A stretch of 64,000 nt of DNA from positions 29,373,766-29,437,765 of the forward strand of contig CM060072.1 in NCBI GenBank assembly GCA_030533445.1, read 5' to 3'. This stretch comes from Cyprinodon diabolis (Eukaryota > Chordata > Actinopteri > Cyprinodontiformes > Cyprinodontidae). The translations under genes and the position numbers were made by a program. Within the stretch, counting starts at the first letter, position 1; each line of letters opens with the position of its first letter. The notes under the pieces are model-generated. The model did not search any database, was not told where the DNA came from, and saw only the letters and a list, made by a program, of their open reading frames with translations. Shown here piece after piece: positions 9,700 to 22,769 of the stretch.

Positions 9700-10767
9700 A
9701 CAGACAACAGGTTGTTCTCATCAACAATCTTCCGATGTCTCATTCATCGTGGCAAGACTAAATTACACCTTTCATCTCCCATTTATTCTGGTTTATCAGG
9801 CTAGGAACACTTGCCTGTTATTGTGAAGGTTTGCAGGAAGTTCTGTTTCCGTTCACCGCTTCAAGCAAAACTCTTAGTATTTTGAGATCCTGCTTAAGCC
9901 AGTGGCGGAGCCAGAAGGATAGTTGGGGTGGCCACCCCAGAAGAAATCCTTGCCACCCCTGTTGCCACCCCGCTGAAAACATTAACATTGAATTTTACGC
10001 ATATTTTTTGAAGTAAACAGCCAAATTTCCCAGGGAGACTTGAATGCATCCTCACGCAGCACAATTCTGCTATACTTTTAATTGGTTAAGCTGACATGCA
10101 GTTCCTTCGTGCTCCAGAAAGCTCCAAAACGGAACACGGCGGCACACAGGATCAATGAAAAGTATTTCCTTTGCTGGTATGTACGTTTATTGGTATTAAA
10201 TTATACAAAGTGCCGTTTTAACGGGAAGTAAAGAAGATGTTGCAACACAGTGCCTGTGCTTAGTATTACCTATGAGTAATACTCCTTCAACTGCTGGTCT
10301 CATTAAATGGAGAAATAGAGTCACACTGGCATGAAGACGCTAAAAGAACATGTTTCGTCACTTTCACAGAAATCAGGTAGAATTATTAATATTGCTATGT
10401 GTAATGCAGCATATTAGTGCATTGAGAGCCTTGTGTATGAATCATTCCTAAAAAGGAGCCTCTGCATGCTTTAGGGAAAACATTCGAGTCAGACTTGGAG
10501 TACCTGAAGCATGAGCTTCATTAAATGAGACAGCTTCTTTTCAGAAGGGAGAAAAGTGGAAAGAGACCAGCTTCTCTACTTGAGTTTGTTGTGTTTTTGG
10601 AACCTTACAAAGGGGTTTTCCATTAACTTTTTAGGCTTAGTAAAAATTGGCTCCTGATTCCAGCTGCATTCTGCAAAAAGAAGTTTCTCTGCCCTTAAAT
10701 TAATAAAAACCCAGCTTACAACAATGGCCGATGATAGATTAAGTCACCTGGCAATACTTAGTGTTGA
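9700..10767. other. Non-coding, one possible hAT end
   Basis: CAGTGGCGGAGCCAGAAG at 9899-9916 resembles a hAT terminus, followed by GGGGTGGCCACCCC, a short palindrome. No partner end was found. The rest shows nothing recognisable. Confidence 0.3.
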
Positions 10768-11110
10768 GATAAGGAGACTTAGACAACTTTTATTGTCATT
10801 CAATTTGTATATACAGAGTTTATACAAAACAAAATTTAATTTAGTACAGCTTTCAGGCGGTAAATGAACATTTTCATTTCATAAAGTGCAGCAGTGATTC
10901 AATATAAACAGTTTTGGGGAAAAAAACATGGTGCAAAAAAAAGCATTGATATGGAAGTTCAGAGAATGAATATATATGGTGCAAATATGCAGTATTTTTA
11001 GTTTGGTGTTATCAGTGTGACTTGATTTAGAGGTTTTTGCCAACAGTTCAGTAGTCCAATGGCAGTGGAGAAGAAACTGTTGCAGAATCACCATAAAAAC
11101 TTTTTGCTTC
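10768..11110 (-). mobile_element. 3' end of a non-LTR element (unclassified)
   Basis: The reverse strand ends with AATTGAATGACAATAAAAG followed by TTGTCTAAGTCTCC, a common fish LINE/SINE tail. It also contains TTCTTCTCCACTGCCATTGG, seen in the same repeat type from memory. No ORF motif is retained. Confidence 0.4.
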
Positions 11111-11165
11111 ATCTCACCAGAGCGATGGTGAAGATTCTCAGTTATCCACGTCATAGACGAGTCAA

Positions 11166-11305
11166 AACAAAAACAAGGCTTTGTTGGGCTACTGTATAAA
11201 ACCTCGAACTCAACGCTATTTCTGACATTTTGAATTGAAAAAGCTTCCTGGACTGAAACAAAACGTCTTCAAACTTGGAAAAAAAGTCCAGTGGATTGTT
11301 TTTAA
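11166..11305 (+). mobile_element. Penelope-like 3' tail, copy 2
   Basis: It matches copy 1 tail (about 3885-4030) through CAAGGCTTTGTT, AACTCAACGCTATTTCTGACATTT and GTCCAGTGGATTGTTTTT. It contains the AAACGTCTTCAAACTTGG block before the end. Strongly 5'-truncated, no coding. Confidence 0.65.
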
Positions 11306-13167
11306 TTTTCTTTTGGGAAACTCACCACAACTACAGAATTTTGTTGTTCTGATTGTTTTTGTGAACTTGGTGTTTTCATATCACTGGGCAGTGGTCAGAT
11401 ATAGTGCGTTCTAAAGGGCTGTATGTTTTTTTGTTTTGTTGTTCTATTATTATTATTCTTGTGGTAAATGTGCACCGCTGCTTGTCCCGCCTTGTTTTGA
11501 CACGTCCAAACTTTCAAAAAGTTTTTGTTTACTACTGGATTTGATTAATCCAAGGAGCACTTTGAGTACTTGTTTTGTATAATTGTATATTATTTTTGTA
11601 TACTTAATTTATAATACATTGTACGGTACATAATTGTATACATTTTGGACAATAAACAACATTAATTTACTTAATATACATTTTGTGGGAAATTATTTTT
11701 GCCAACAAACACAAGGCCCTCCTTCTAGACTTTGAAGTGTTACAGGTTTCTGAAATGATTTTGTTTTAAAATGTTTTGACAAACTGTCGGATATCATTTT
11801 TTTAAATGTTTTTATTTTACGAGAACCACAAAGTCTGCTGAATTTGTTGAAGGGATGATGTATGAAGATGAATAGACAATTTAAATTCCTGGATGAAAAC
11901 CTTTTAGAAGCTCCTAAAAATATAAACCCAAAGTCAGAGCTGCAATATTAAGAACCACACGCTAGTTTATGTGGGTGTTTCTAATGAAATCACCATGAAA
12001 CATTGAAACTCGAGGCCGTAAAGTGAAAAAGAAGGGTGCGGTTTAAGGGATGCAGTCTCAAAGGTTGCTAAAAGTGAAGTGCTGCATGTGTGCTGCTTTT
12101 ACTGGATGGGATGATGAAAGGATGATCAAACTAGATATTGATGTGATGAACAGCGGCTGTCTGTAGTCAGCTTTGGCTCTGTAATTAAGGGTTCAGGGAG
12201 AGGTGGCTGAGAGGCGTTCAGGAGCAGAGAGAGATAACAGACATTCATTCAGTGTTCACCCTGCAAACAGAACTGCTGATCCCAAAGCTGTTCAGTATCC
12301 ACTTAAAACCAGCACACAAAGAAGCTATCATCAGTTTATTCTCATACTCCATAAATAATCTCCTGGTCCTTTCATCTATCTCCACCTGTTATGTTCTGGT
12401 GTCCTCCTCTGCAGCTTCATTTATTACCAGAAAGCTTAAAAAAGTAAAAAAAAAAAAAAAAAAAATGAAGCTACAAGGGGTCAAAGGTCATATTTCGCAA
12501 GCTTCCTGTTTTTTCAGTGACTAGTTCAGTGAATGTCAGGATGTCATTCTTGTCCCCGTGGCGGTACGCTGCCTGAGACGGCATCAGGCTGCTGCTTTAT
12601 GATGCGAAGCCACCCGAAGCGTTATAAATAATATAAATGATCAGTGTTGTGTTTTTGGTCATTCTTTCACCTTCATTTACACCAGAAACCTAAATACAAC
12701 AGAACAAACTGGTATCGCAAAACCAGAGAGATGGATGTTGGGTCCGCTGACAGTAAGTCAGTGTAACGCGCTGCTAACTTATTATCATACAGAGCATGTT
12801 TATTCCCAGACCGCCGCTTTGTGTGACAAAATAATGGTAGGTGTTGTGTGTGGAAAGTGTGTATGAATGGAGCGTTCATATTGGCCTGCGGCTGTCATTT
12901 TTATACCCTCATAAGGCGGTCCCTCTGAGCTTTGAACTAAGATTTGTTCTAAACTCCAGCTATGTTTATGGTTATAGAATGCAAACGGCGAGAGATACGA
13001 TTTAGAAAGGATAATGGTTTAGAGGTAAGGGGCATAATGATGTGTTGATACATCAGGCTGTTATTTATCTTTTCTATCAAAGAGAGCAGGCATTGTTTTC
13101 AGCCGCTGATAAGGTTCATGCTGTGAACCTGGTTTTAATTTGCTTGTGTTATAGTGAAAACGCTTGG

Positions 13168-13170
<3 letters not shown>
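11306..13170. other. Non-coding, nothing recognised
   Basis: AT-rich, with a poly-A run of about 21 at 12448-12468. No open frame with motif support and no repeat boundary identified. Confidence 0.5.
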
Positions 13171-13211
<41 letters not shown>

Positions 13212-13234
13212 TATTTTTTTTTTTTTTTTTTTTT
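13171..13234. repeat. (AT)n microsatellite and poly-T
   Basis: A pure AT dinucleotide array at 13171-13209, then GATA and a T20 run at 13215-13234. Confidence 0.98.
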
Positions 13235-15999
13235 GTATATCATAGTAATGGAAATATTTTAATTCCACAGCAAAGTTCCAGTGGTAATACTTTTCAGGAA
13301 AAACTTTTAAAATCTATAATTCATTAAAAAATAACTCCAAAAGATACACAAAAAGCTGACCTTTGATTCATTCAGTGGTTTAATAAGAGTCAAACTTCTA
13401 ATTCCAAAAGTTGTTACAATACAAAGGATCTAAATCTTCAATTTAGAATAAAGAAAATTGATTTTTTCTTTTTTAAGGTTATCAAATACTAAAAAAAAAT
13501 ATACTACTAATCCATAGCATCCCGTTTTGTGGTAAGTATAAATATGATGTGACACAGAGGCCCATTCAATTTCCTTCAAGCTGGGAATGATAGGATAACA
13601 TTAAAGTAAAGCAGTAGGATACATGGATGTCATATCAATTTACAATAAAAACGAGAGAAATAACAGTGATGATAAAAACAGAAGGTTTGTCGGGATTCTT
13701 TTCAGCCATTGATGCTCCAGTTTATGCAAACAAGTGAACAAATAGCTCAAAAAAAGCCGCAGCAGCAAACAAGCGTAGTAGTACTTCTCTGTGCTTCAGC
13801 GTAATGGCGAACCGCTAGCCAAACAGCGTATGAGTTACACCTGAAGCCTACGTAAATAACGTACTGAGGTCATGTATGCAAAATATTTGACTGACAAACT
13901 AGTAGCCAATCCACTTTCACCAGTAGGCAACGTAAACTGGTTAATGTTTTGTTGACACCACCACAGCCAGAGTTTATAGACTTTAATTTTTTTGGGGCGG
14001 GGGGGACCTTAAATGCAAGAATGCCAGCCATCAGTTAAGTCATTTTAGGTGAATCTGGACAGTTAATTTCTGAGGAAAATCCTTTTTTATGCCTTTAAAT
14101 AAAATGTTCTCAATTTTAACTGTTATGGTTCTTTGCTTTACATTATAAAATGTAAAAATCAGTGTTCCAGCAGATTTCTGATCAGCTCTTTGCTACACGT
14201 TTAGGCCGAAAGCACAGGTCAGTCAGCTACAGTCAGTGCACAGTGAAACCTCTTTTCTTAGGAAATTCCTGCTTGTTTTAATGTTGGAATAATGCCCTAA
14301 AATACAGTTTTATCCACAATGCACTCTGAATTAGACTTGGATTTAAACTAAGTGGTATTAAAACTGATATCTTTCATTTTAGCCAGTTGGTATCTGGAAC
14401 CTACAGTACCTCTTTATAAAAAGCAATATATGAACATATTTAAGCCTGTTTCTCATCCTTTTTAAATATAAATTTATTTTAAACGACATACTACAGCTAA
14501 CAAGGGTTTTTATTTTCTTTATCAATGTACTTTGACACAGGGGCTTTGCACAATGTAATCTATAACTGACTCAGAAAACCTGTGGCTCTTCACGGGTTAA
14601 TTGTTATGCAGAGAAGTGAATGACTAGAGGCAAAGAAATTAATCTAAAAGGTTCAGGAAATGTTTGGTTGCAGCAGTACTTTTCCATGAATTGTCACATA
14701 GAAAATTCTACGCTACTGTAACTCTGTTTCCTATTTTGCCATGTATGCTGGAGCAGCGAAAAATTGGTATTACTTTGGTCTAAACATGAAGAAATGATTA
14801 GGTGATTTTGCATAACATCCAATCATTTCATGCAATTATAGATGTATTAAATTAGAATTGCATCAGACGAACGCAGAGCTTCCTAGAATATAAAATTTTC
14901 CCTAAAATCTTTTTGTTACACCTTCTCTAACAATAAGTGACACATTTGTTAAAATAAAGTAGTGTCAAGCATTCAAAGTAGTGTAAAGACATTCCTGAAA
15001 AAACAAAATATTTAATTAAAAACTAAATAAATTATCTATCTTAAAAGAGCTAATATAGATAATGACTTAAGTTAGAGAAATAATAATTGGCACCTGTTCA
15101 AATAGATAAAATAAAAGTATTAAATCTTGACACACTATATTATTTGCCTAAAGATATTTCAATTGAAATGTCTGGTCGTTGTTCATATTTCTTCTGTTGT
15201 TGAATGATGCTGAACCCATTTTGTAGAATATCTTGCACATTATAACCCTAATTAACCAATTCTTTATGTGCATAAAAACATGTGCCAACTTGGTAGCATG
15301 TGCAAAAGCCGATCAACTAAATAGTCGCAGCCAAAGTTGCATCGGATGAGTAAAATAGCAGCCGCAGTCCATTCATATGCAATGGAAAACGTTAGGGCTG
15401 GACACTTATTTGCAAACTCACAGCAATTTAAAGAAAAATCTATTTACATTTTTCCAATCATATTCATTTTTAGCAGAGGGTGCTCCATTGCCTTGCAACA
15501 GTTTGTGTTTTTAGAACTATGAACAGATCAAGTGGAGAAACAACTTGGAATAACTTTCTCTTCAAATATAACTGAAGCGCTTGTGAATATGATGGTGCTC
15601 TTTTTCCATAGAGAAGTGGGAATTTCGCTGCTTTAAGCAGTGGGTAAAGGAACGTTGCTCTTATTGCCTCTGTTTCTGTGATGATTTAAAAAAAAACACA
15701 ATTTGCAGTGACTAATGTCAACTGCATTAGGAATTATGGTCAGAAAAAATAAAATGAAAGTCATGACTTGTTTGTCTGTTGTTGTGTTTTATTCAGTTAG
15801 GAGAACTTCTATTTGCAAACCAACCAATTTTTTCTTTTCTTTTTTAAACTAAACACTGTAATATATCAACTTTGAAAATAGAGAAAAGAAAAAGAAAACC
15901 AACAAAATTGTCTGAGGTGCCTGGAAAATGGATGTTTTGGACGTTTTCTACATTTTTTTCTTATTTCTTTCATTTCACACAAGCAGAGAGGCTCTTTTC
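13235..15999. other. Non-coding, nothing recognised
   Basis: AT-rich sequence without supportable genes. A G-rich string (GGGGCGGGGGGG) lies near 13994. No element boundaries were seen. Confidence 0.5.
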
Positions 16000-18900
16000 G
16001 TCGTCCCCTGGGCCTCCTCCCAGTGGGACGTGCCTGGAACACCTCCCGAGGGAGGCGTCCAGGGGGCATCCGAAGAAGATGTCCGAGCCACCTCAACTGA
16101 CTCCTCTCGATGTGGAGGAGAACCGGCTCTACACTGAGCCTCTCCCGAATGACTGAGCTCCTCACCCTATCTCTAAGGGAGAGCCCAGCCACCCTGCGGA
16201 GGAAGCTCATTTCAGCCGCTTGTATCCGGGATCTCGTTCTTTCGGTCATGATCCAGATTTCATGACCATAGGTGAGGGTAGGAACGTAGACCGAACGGTA
16301 AATTGAGAGCTTTGCCTTTTCGCTCAGCTCTCTCTTCACCGAGACAGACCGGTGCAGCGTCCGCATTATTGCAGCAGCCGCACCGATCCGTCTATCGATC
16401 TCCCGCTCCATTCTTCCCTCACTCGTGAACAGGACCCCAAGATACTTGAACTCCTCCACTTGAGGTAGGGACTCTCCTCCAACCTGAAGGGGACAAGCCA
16501 CTTTTTCCGGTCGAGAACCATGGCCTCGGACTTGGAGGAGCTGATTCTCATCCCAGCCGCTTCACACTCGGCTGCGAACCGCCCCAGCGCACGCTTTAGG
16601 TCTTGGTAGGAGGGAGCCAGCAGAACTACGTCATCCGCAAAAAGCAGGGACGAGATCCGCTGGTCCCCGAACCAGACCCCCTCCGGTCCTTGGCTGCGCC
16701 TAGAAATCCTGTCCATAAAAGTTATGAACAGGACCCGTGACAGAGGGCAGCCCTGTTGGAGTCCAACATGCACCGGGAACAGGTCCGACTTAATGCCGGC
16801 AATGCGAACCAGGCTCCTGCTCCGCTTGTACAGAGAACGGATGGCCCCTAATAAAGGGCCCCCGACTCCATACTCCTGGAGCACCCACCACAGGGCAGCA
16901 TGAGGGACGCGGTCGAATGCCTTCTCCAAGTCCACAAAACACATGTGGACTGGTTGGGCAAACTCCCAAGAACCCTCAAGCACCCTGCAGAGGGTGTAGA
17001 GCTGGTCCACTGTTCCACGGCCAGGACAAAAACCACACTGATCCTCCTGCAGCCGAGGTTCGACAATCAGCCGGACTCTCCTCTCCAGCACCCTGGCATA
17101 GGCCTTTCCGGGGAGGCTGAGAAGTGTGATTCCCCGATAGTTGGAACACACCCTCCGGTCCCCCTTCTTATGGAGGGGAACCACCACCCCAGTCTGCCAA
17201 TCCAGGGGGACTGTTCACGACCTCCATGCAATGCTGAATAGACGTGTCAACCATGACAGCCCAACAACATCCAGAGCTTTAGGATACTCAGGACGGATCT
17301 CGTCCACCCCCGAAGCCTTGCCACCGTGGAGTTTTTTGACCACCTCGGTGACTTCAGCCTGGATGATGAACAAATCCAGCCCCAAGCACCCTGTCTCTTC
17401 TTCCCCCATGGAAGGCGTGTCTGTCGGGTTGAGGAGATACTCAAAGTATTCCTTCCACCGCCCGACAATATCCTCCTTCAAGGTCAGCAGCTCCCCACTC
17501 CCACTGAAAACAGTGTTAGCGAAGCATTGCTTTCCCCTCCGGAGGCGCCGGACGGTTTGCCAGAATCGCTTTGAGGCCAACCGATAGTCTTTTTCCATGG
17601 CCTCTCCGAACTCCTCCCAGGCCCGAGATTTTGCCTCTGCAACCGCCCGGGCCGCGACACGCTTGGCCTCACGGTACCTGCTTGCTGCTTCAGGAGTCCC
17701 ACAAGCCAGCCAAGCTCGATAAGACTGCTTTTTCAGCTTGACAGCATCCCTTACTATCGGTGTCCACCACCGGGTTCGGGGATTGCCACCACGACAGGCA
17801 CCGCAAACCTTACGGCCACAGCTACGGGCAGCCGCATCGACAATAGAGGCAGAGAACACAGCCCATTCGGACTCCATGTCTCCAACCTCCCTCGGAACCT
17901 GAGAGAAGCGCTCCCGGAGGTGGGAGTTGAACACGTCCCTGACCGAGGGTTCCACCAGACGTTCCCAGCAGACCCTCACTACACGATTGGGCCTGCCGAG
18001 TCTTTCAGGCTTCCTCCTCTTCCAGCGTATCCAGCTCACCACCAGGTGGTGGTCGGTGGACAGCTCCACCTCTCTCTTCACCCGAGTGTCCAAGACATGC
18101 GGCCGAAGATCAGAAGATACGACTACAAAGTCGATCATCGACCTTCGGCCTAGGGTGTCCTGGTGCCAGGTGCACCGATGGACATCCTTATGCTTGAACA
18201 TGGTGTTCATTATGGACAATCCATGACTTGCACAGAAGTCCAATAATGAGACACCACTCAGGTTCAGAGCTGGGGTCCCGTTCCTCCCGATCACGCCCCT
18301 CCAGGTGTCACTGTCGTTTCCCACGTGGGCGTTGAAGTCTCCCAGTAGAATGATGGAATCCCCGGGAGGGGCGCTTTCTAACACCCTCCCCAAGGATGCT
18401 AAGAAGGCCTGGTACTCTGTACTGCCGTTCGGCCCATAGGCCGAAACAACTGTCAGAGTCCTCCCTTCGACCTGAAGGCGAAGGGATGCGACCCTCTCAA
18501 TCTATCGGGGTGAACTCCAATACGAGACGGCTGAGCTGAGGGGAGACAAGCAGCCCCACCCCCGCCCTCCGTCTCTCCCCGCGGGTCACTCCAGAGTAGA
18601 AGAGAGTCCAGCCTCTCTCAAGGAGCTGGGTTCCAGAGCCCTGACTGTGCGTAGAGGCGAGCCCAACTATTTCTAGCCGGTATCGCTCCACCTCCCGCAC
18701 AAGCTCGGGCTCCTTCCCCGCCAGTGAGGTGACGTTCCACGTCCCCAGAGCCAGTTTAAGCGCCCACGGATCAGGTCGGCGAGGTCTCCGCCTCTGACTG
18801 CCGCCCAATCCTCTATGCACCGGTCCCTCATGGTTCCCCCTGCAGGTGGTGGGCCCACTGGAGGATGGCCTCGCGTCGCTCCTTCGGGCTGGGCCCGGCC

Positions 18901-19105
18901 GGGTCCCGCGAGGAAGAGCCCGACCACCAGGCGCTCGCCGAGGAACCCTAACCCCAGGCCTGGCTCCAGGGTGGGGTCCTGGCTCCGCCGTACCGGGCGA
19001 CGTCACGTGCCTCGCTGTAGTCCTTGTCATAAGGGTTTTTGAACCGCTCTTCGTCTGACCTGTCACCCAGAGCCTGTTTGCCTTGGGAGACCCTACCAGG
19101 GGCAT
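16000..19105 (-). pseudogene. Rex3-like APE endonuclease/reverse transcriptase, three ORF breaks
   Basis: From 19105 the frame gives a basic Pro/Arg-rich leader, then LALGTWNVTSLAGKEPELV (start of the APE fold). An extra T near 18500 shifts the frame. It resumes at about 18497 with [35 protein letters not shown] and [12 protein letters not shown] at 17215-17217 replaces the usual glycine codon after IAWRS. The same frame continues with VVVPLHKKGDRRVCSNYRG, AFDRVP (motif A), GLQQGCPLS (motif B), LLFADDVVLL (motif C, catalytic FADD intact) and GMRISSSKSEAMVLDRKK. A one-base loss near 16500 shifts the frame again before CPLQVGGESLPQVEEFKYLG and YGHEIWIMTERTRSRIQ. It is otherwise close to full length, so decay looks modest. 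The protein would nick DNA and reverse-transcribe its own RNA. Confidence 0.9.
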
Positions 19106-19188
19106 TTAGCCGCCGACAACATAGCCTCTGGGATCACCCAGGCGCTGAAACCCCTCCACCACGTTAAGGTGGCGGTTCAAGGAGGGGG
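16000..19188 (-). mobile_element. Rex3-type LINE with intact 5' end, 3' end missing
   Basis: On the minus strand it begins at 19188 with CCCCCTCCTTGAACCGCCAC, the usual 5' start of this family. It runs through the leader, APE endonuclease and complete reverse transcriptase, and stops near 16000 inside the C-terminal RRPRGR segment. The last coding block (RWRDYVSRLAWERLGVPPEE) and the GATG tail, present in the copy at 6411-8495, are absent. The 5' end directly abuts an LTR fragment at 19189. Confidence 0.9.
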
Positions 19189-19609
19189 TTTTGGTTTCGT
19201 TTATGTTTTATGTTTGAGTTTTCATTGGTTTTATTTCCATTTTGTGTTCAAGTTATTTTTTATTGTATTTGAGTTCGTAGGTATTTCTTGTTTGCTCTTT
19301 TGTGTCAGTTCTCCTTTTCCCTAGCTCCCTTCTAGAGTCCTCTGTCCATACCTGCTCCCAATCTGCTGATTAGCCTCGTCTTTGTTTCTGTCTCCCATAT
19401 ATACACCTCCTGCTCAGCCACTGTTTGCTGGTTTGTTGTCGGTTCTTCTCCTTCAAGTGAGTTTTCTGTTTTTTGTGGATCCTGAGTATTTATGTTTTTG
19501 GATTTTTGCTTGTGTTGCCTTGTTTTGGATAAATACATCTGCAAGAAACCACTTTAAACTTCAGTCTCTGCATTTGGGTCCTCCTCTCAAATCTTCACTC
19601 AACCTGACA
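19189..19609 (+). mobile_element. LTR fragment, same family as the solo LTRs
   Basis: It ends CTGCATTTGGGTCCTC...CCTGACA at 19609, the family's right terminus with its GGGTCC motif. Upstream are a TATA box (19397-19403), a GATAAATAC polyadenylation-like site (19528-19536) and CTGATTAG. The left terminus (TGTCATGA) is missing: the fragment starts where the Rex3 5' end stops. Confidence 0.65.
19397..19403 (+). promoter_or_regulatory. LTR TATA box
   Basis: ATATATA in the context CTCCCATATATACACCTCC. The same context occurs in the LTRs at 42810 and (reversed, as AATATACACCTCC) 53650, about 200 bp before the LTR end, as expected for a U3 promoter. Confidence 0.45.
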
Positions 19610-21889
19610 TTTATGAACCGTTCAATCAATTTCCTGTAATTGCACTTTTTTTGTGTGAACAAAACTACTAGCAGTGCTAGTTACTCTTTTTTATATATAT
19701 TTTACATATAGATACTTTAAACAAATGAAATAACCCACAGAACTGTTCTAAATGAAAATTATTTTTGTTTTACACATGTGTAAACAAAATTACAAATAAA
19801 TCTGTTTAAGTCTAACAAATAATTTGGTGCACATTGTTTCGAATCATAGTTGATTACACCATATATGCTTTCTATCTAGGATCCATGGAGTGACAATTAC
19901 GCTGTTCAGCTGCATTTGGACAGGGTACTTTTATTTTGATGTCATATTTTGTGTGATGTCATGATTTTTAATATTTAAGGATCATTAAATTTCTGAAATA
20001 CAGCATGAGTTAGATTAATACTAGTCAACTTAATCAGAATGAAGGTCTAGCTTTTGAGTGTCTAGTTCCACTTTCTCTCAAGCACTCAGCATACTGAGGT
20101 GAGGGCATTTTTATCGGCAAAGACAGCAAATTGTTGCATGAAATAAGTTAATTTAATAATTTGCTTACCACTATAAGTTGATAGCAGTTGCATATTCTCT
20201 TGCAAAAGCCCATGTTTGGTATACAAAGTTTATTATTTAATGAGGCGGGATGTTTCTGCATGTCCAAATATCTATGGTAGCCTAGCTCACCTGTTGGTAT
20301 CATATCCTCTTCGTTATGCAGACAATATCTGCCTATATCTGAACTATTTGATTCAGGTGCAGAGACGTATTCAAAAGTTGCAGCACACTATCCCTCGAAA
20401 ACTAAAGTTCGACACATATGCGTAACAATAGACTGATTTACACAGCAGTTTTTATTAACTTACAGGCTTTGATTATATTTTATTTCAATCAGAAGGATTA
20501 GAGGACAAGAGTTGAACTAGGCCATAGGTCAGTGCCACTTACGGGAGAGGAGCTGCAAGTGCAGATGAGTAGCTGTCCGGATGATGGATAGGACTGGTGG
20601 CTTAGGAGGAGATGAGGAGAAGAGGGTCAGAACACGTTGATCTGCATTTTACGCTCATCTCTGTGGAGCAGAGGGAAAATGAGTCTGGCTGAGGAGGAGA
20701 AGGATTTATGATCTCATCAGCCTTGAAGGATAGATGTACCTTGCAGTGTATGATTTCTTTCCACCGCTCTAAATCTCTCTTATTTGGTATTCTTAAAGCA
20801 GCAGACATAGTAAAACACTTTACAGTGCACCTTCAAAGCCACCAGCGGACAGAAATCTGATTATACTCTAAAAGCGGCAGCAATGTTTTCTTTTTTTGTT
20901 TGTAATAATGGCTGAATTCCCAGTAGCAGCAGAGCTGGGAGCGTTTATCTCACTTATGAATTATGCTCTTTGCTTTGGTGATATTTAAGAGCCTCTGATC
21001 AGCAGTTCACAGGTAGACGCGGGGTGCTGTCTGACGGATTGCAGAAGCGGGGAGATGGGCCGCCGCCTCCTTTGCCAGGGATCGTGCTGATTCAGCAGCT
21101 CCACTGTCCATTTGTTAAGCGGCCTGTCACTTCCACTGCCTCTGCTGTGGATCCTGCAGGTGCTTTATGTATTGATTTAACAGGGAGACTTTCTCAATTT
21201 TTTACCATAAACGATAGCTCAGTTGTCTCAGTCACACTGTAGAGAGGAGCTTTTGCCTCTTATCAGTAGTCAAAACAAAAGTCACACAGCAAATATAGCT
21301 CAGTGAGGGAGGAATGAAAATAACAATTCAAAAGATCTATTCTTACGTTGGGAGGCGACATCCAGCCGAGGGAGGAAGGTTTAAAGCAGATTTGAGTTTG
21401 AATGAATCAACTAACTATCTTGTTTTTTTCCCCACTGTGTCTCGGTTTAGTTTTACTGCTCCACTTTTTCTGTCAGCTTCCTGCTACATCAAAGATAAAA
21501 CTCCTGGGAGGGAACCGCGCTCCCAACCTCAAAATCTCAGCTGAATTGAGAGTGAGGTGCACCACCTCAGATACCAGAGTCCCATGAGGGCTTAGACACT
21601 TAAAGTGCTGCGTACTTCTTAGCATCACCGTCTCTTTGCTTAGCAATAACTCACTTTTATAAGAGCATGTTGGAAAGTAAAGTAAAGTAAAGTTCTCGGT
21701 TTGGACATGACTGACCTTTATTAATTTTGGAAGAATTTAGGGGAAATTCCTTACTTGCTGAGACCATTTTATTTTTTTCCTTAACAACACATTTAAAAAG
21801 GCTTAATATCCATTGAACCTTTTAATTTTTTTGTTATATTAACGTTTCATACTTGGTCAGGACTCCCTTTTTTCTTAAGATTAGTAGAG
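19610..21889. other. Non-coding, nothing firmly recognised
   Basis: No gene or element boundary identified. The part from 20880 to 21600 is less AT-rich and probably single-copy. Confidence 0.5.
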
Positions 21890-22345
21890 TACCTCATTAG
21901 CAGCTATGTTGTCAACAAAGATGCCCTCTTTAGCTGTGAATCTCTGCAGCCCCTCCAGAGTTACTGTTGGTCAGTTTAGGCCAGCCATGTTTGAATGGTT
22001 TTGTAACCACAGTAACTTGTTCTATTTCCCATAAACTTTGCAGCTCTAATCCTTTCTCTGGATAATCCTTTCCAGGTTCTCCCAAAAACCTCTGAGCTTT
22101 TATGATTTTTTATTTTTCAGATTAAAACATGTGCATGGTATTTACTGATTGGCGACTGTATGAAGGATTAACAGAAACTTGGTTGTACTGAAATTTATTT
22201 AGGTGTTTGAAATCAAAAGTGCCTGAGTTTCACACTTTTAACTTTTTCTAATACATCATAAGCATTTCTTATACATTGTGCACGATTTTCCTCAGTATGA
22301 AATACAGTAATTGTGAACTAAAAAGGGGAAGGAGGTATGAATACC
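21890..22345 (-). mobile_element. Tc1/mariner-like remnant
   Basis: The plus strand reads CTCTGCAGCCCCTCCAGAGT, then GTCAGTTTAGG, CAAAAACCTCTGAGC, and ends with GTTGTACTGAAATTTATTTAGG and GGTATGAATAC. This order is that of a familiar fish Tc1-like element read from its transposase start to its 5' terminal repeat on the reverse strand. It is heavily diverged with no open frame. Confidence 0.55.
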
Positions 22346-22479
22346 TTTATACTGCGGTTACAGCACATCTTTGTCCAGTTTGAAGCATTGATTTAAACAA
22401 ACCATAGTCAGGCCATTGGTTACATGCCAGAGCAGATAACTGAACAGTGGATAACTTGACCTTAAAAACGGGTTTAATG

Positions 22480-22769
22480 CACTGCAAAAACATTCTGAAA
22501 ATGAGTAAAAATGTCTTATTTACCCTTAATTTGGGAAGGAAAATAAAATGATCTGCCAATAAAATGAACATTTTACCCTTAAAAAAAGATTATTAGATAT
22601 TATGCACTTGAAATAAAAAAAATGTAGTTGTTTCCTCTTATATGAAATGTAAATTGTCTTATTCAGTTGGCAGGTGACAAAAATGCACCTATTTTAGTTT
22701 TTATTTTATTTACCTATTTTAGTGCATTTTTTAAAAATTGACTTACTTAGATACACGTGTTTTGCACTG
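22480..22769. mobile_element. Probable miniature inverted-repeat element
   Basis: The left end CACTGCAAAAACA and the right end TGTTTTGCACTG are near-inverted repeats. The interior is AT-rich (TGTCTTATTTACCC, GACTTACTTAG). No clear target duplication. The class is probably hAT, by resemblance. Confidence 0.45.

Noticed and set aside
15760..15800. AGTCATGACTTGTTTG as a possible left end of the LTR at 19189, with the Rex3 inserted between
   Set aside because: It does not match TGTCATGA exactly and its flank does not match TTTAT after 19609.
18815..19058. GC-rich plus-strand frames with a proline/arginine-rich product
   Set aside because: Antisense to the 5' leader of the minus-strand Rex3 element; the GC content belongs to the LINE.
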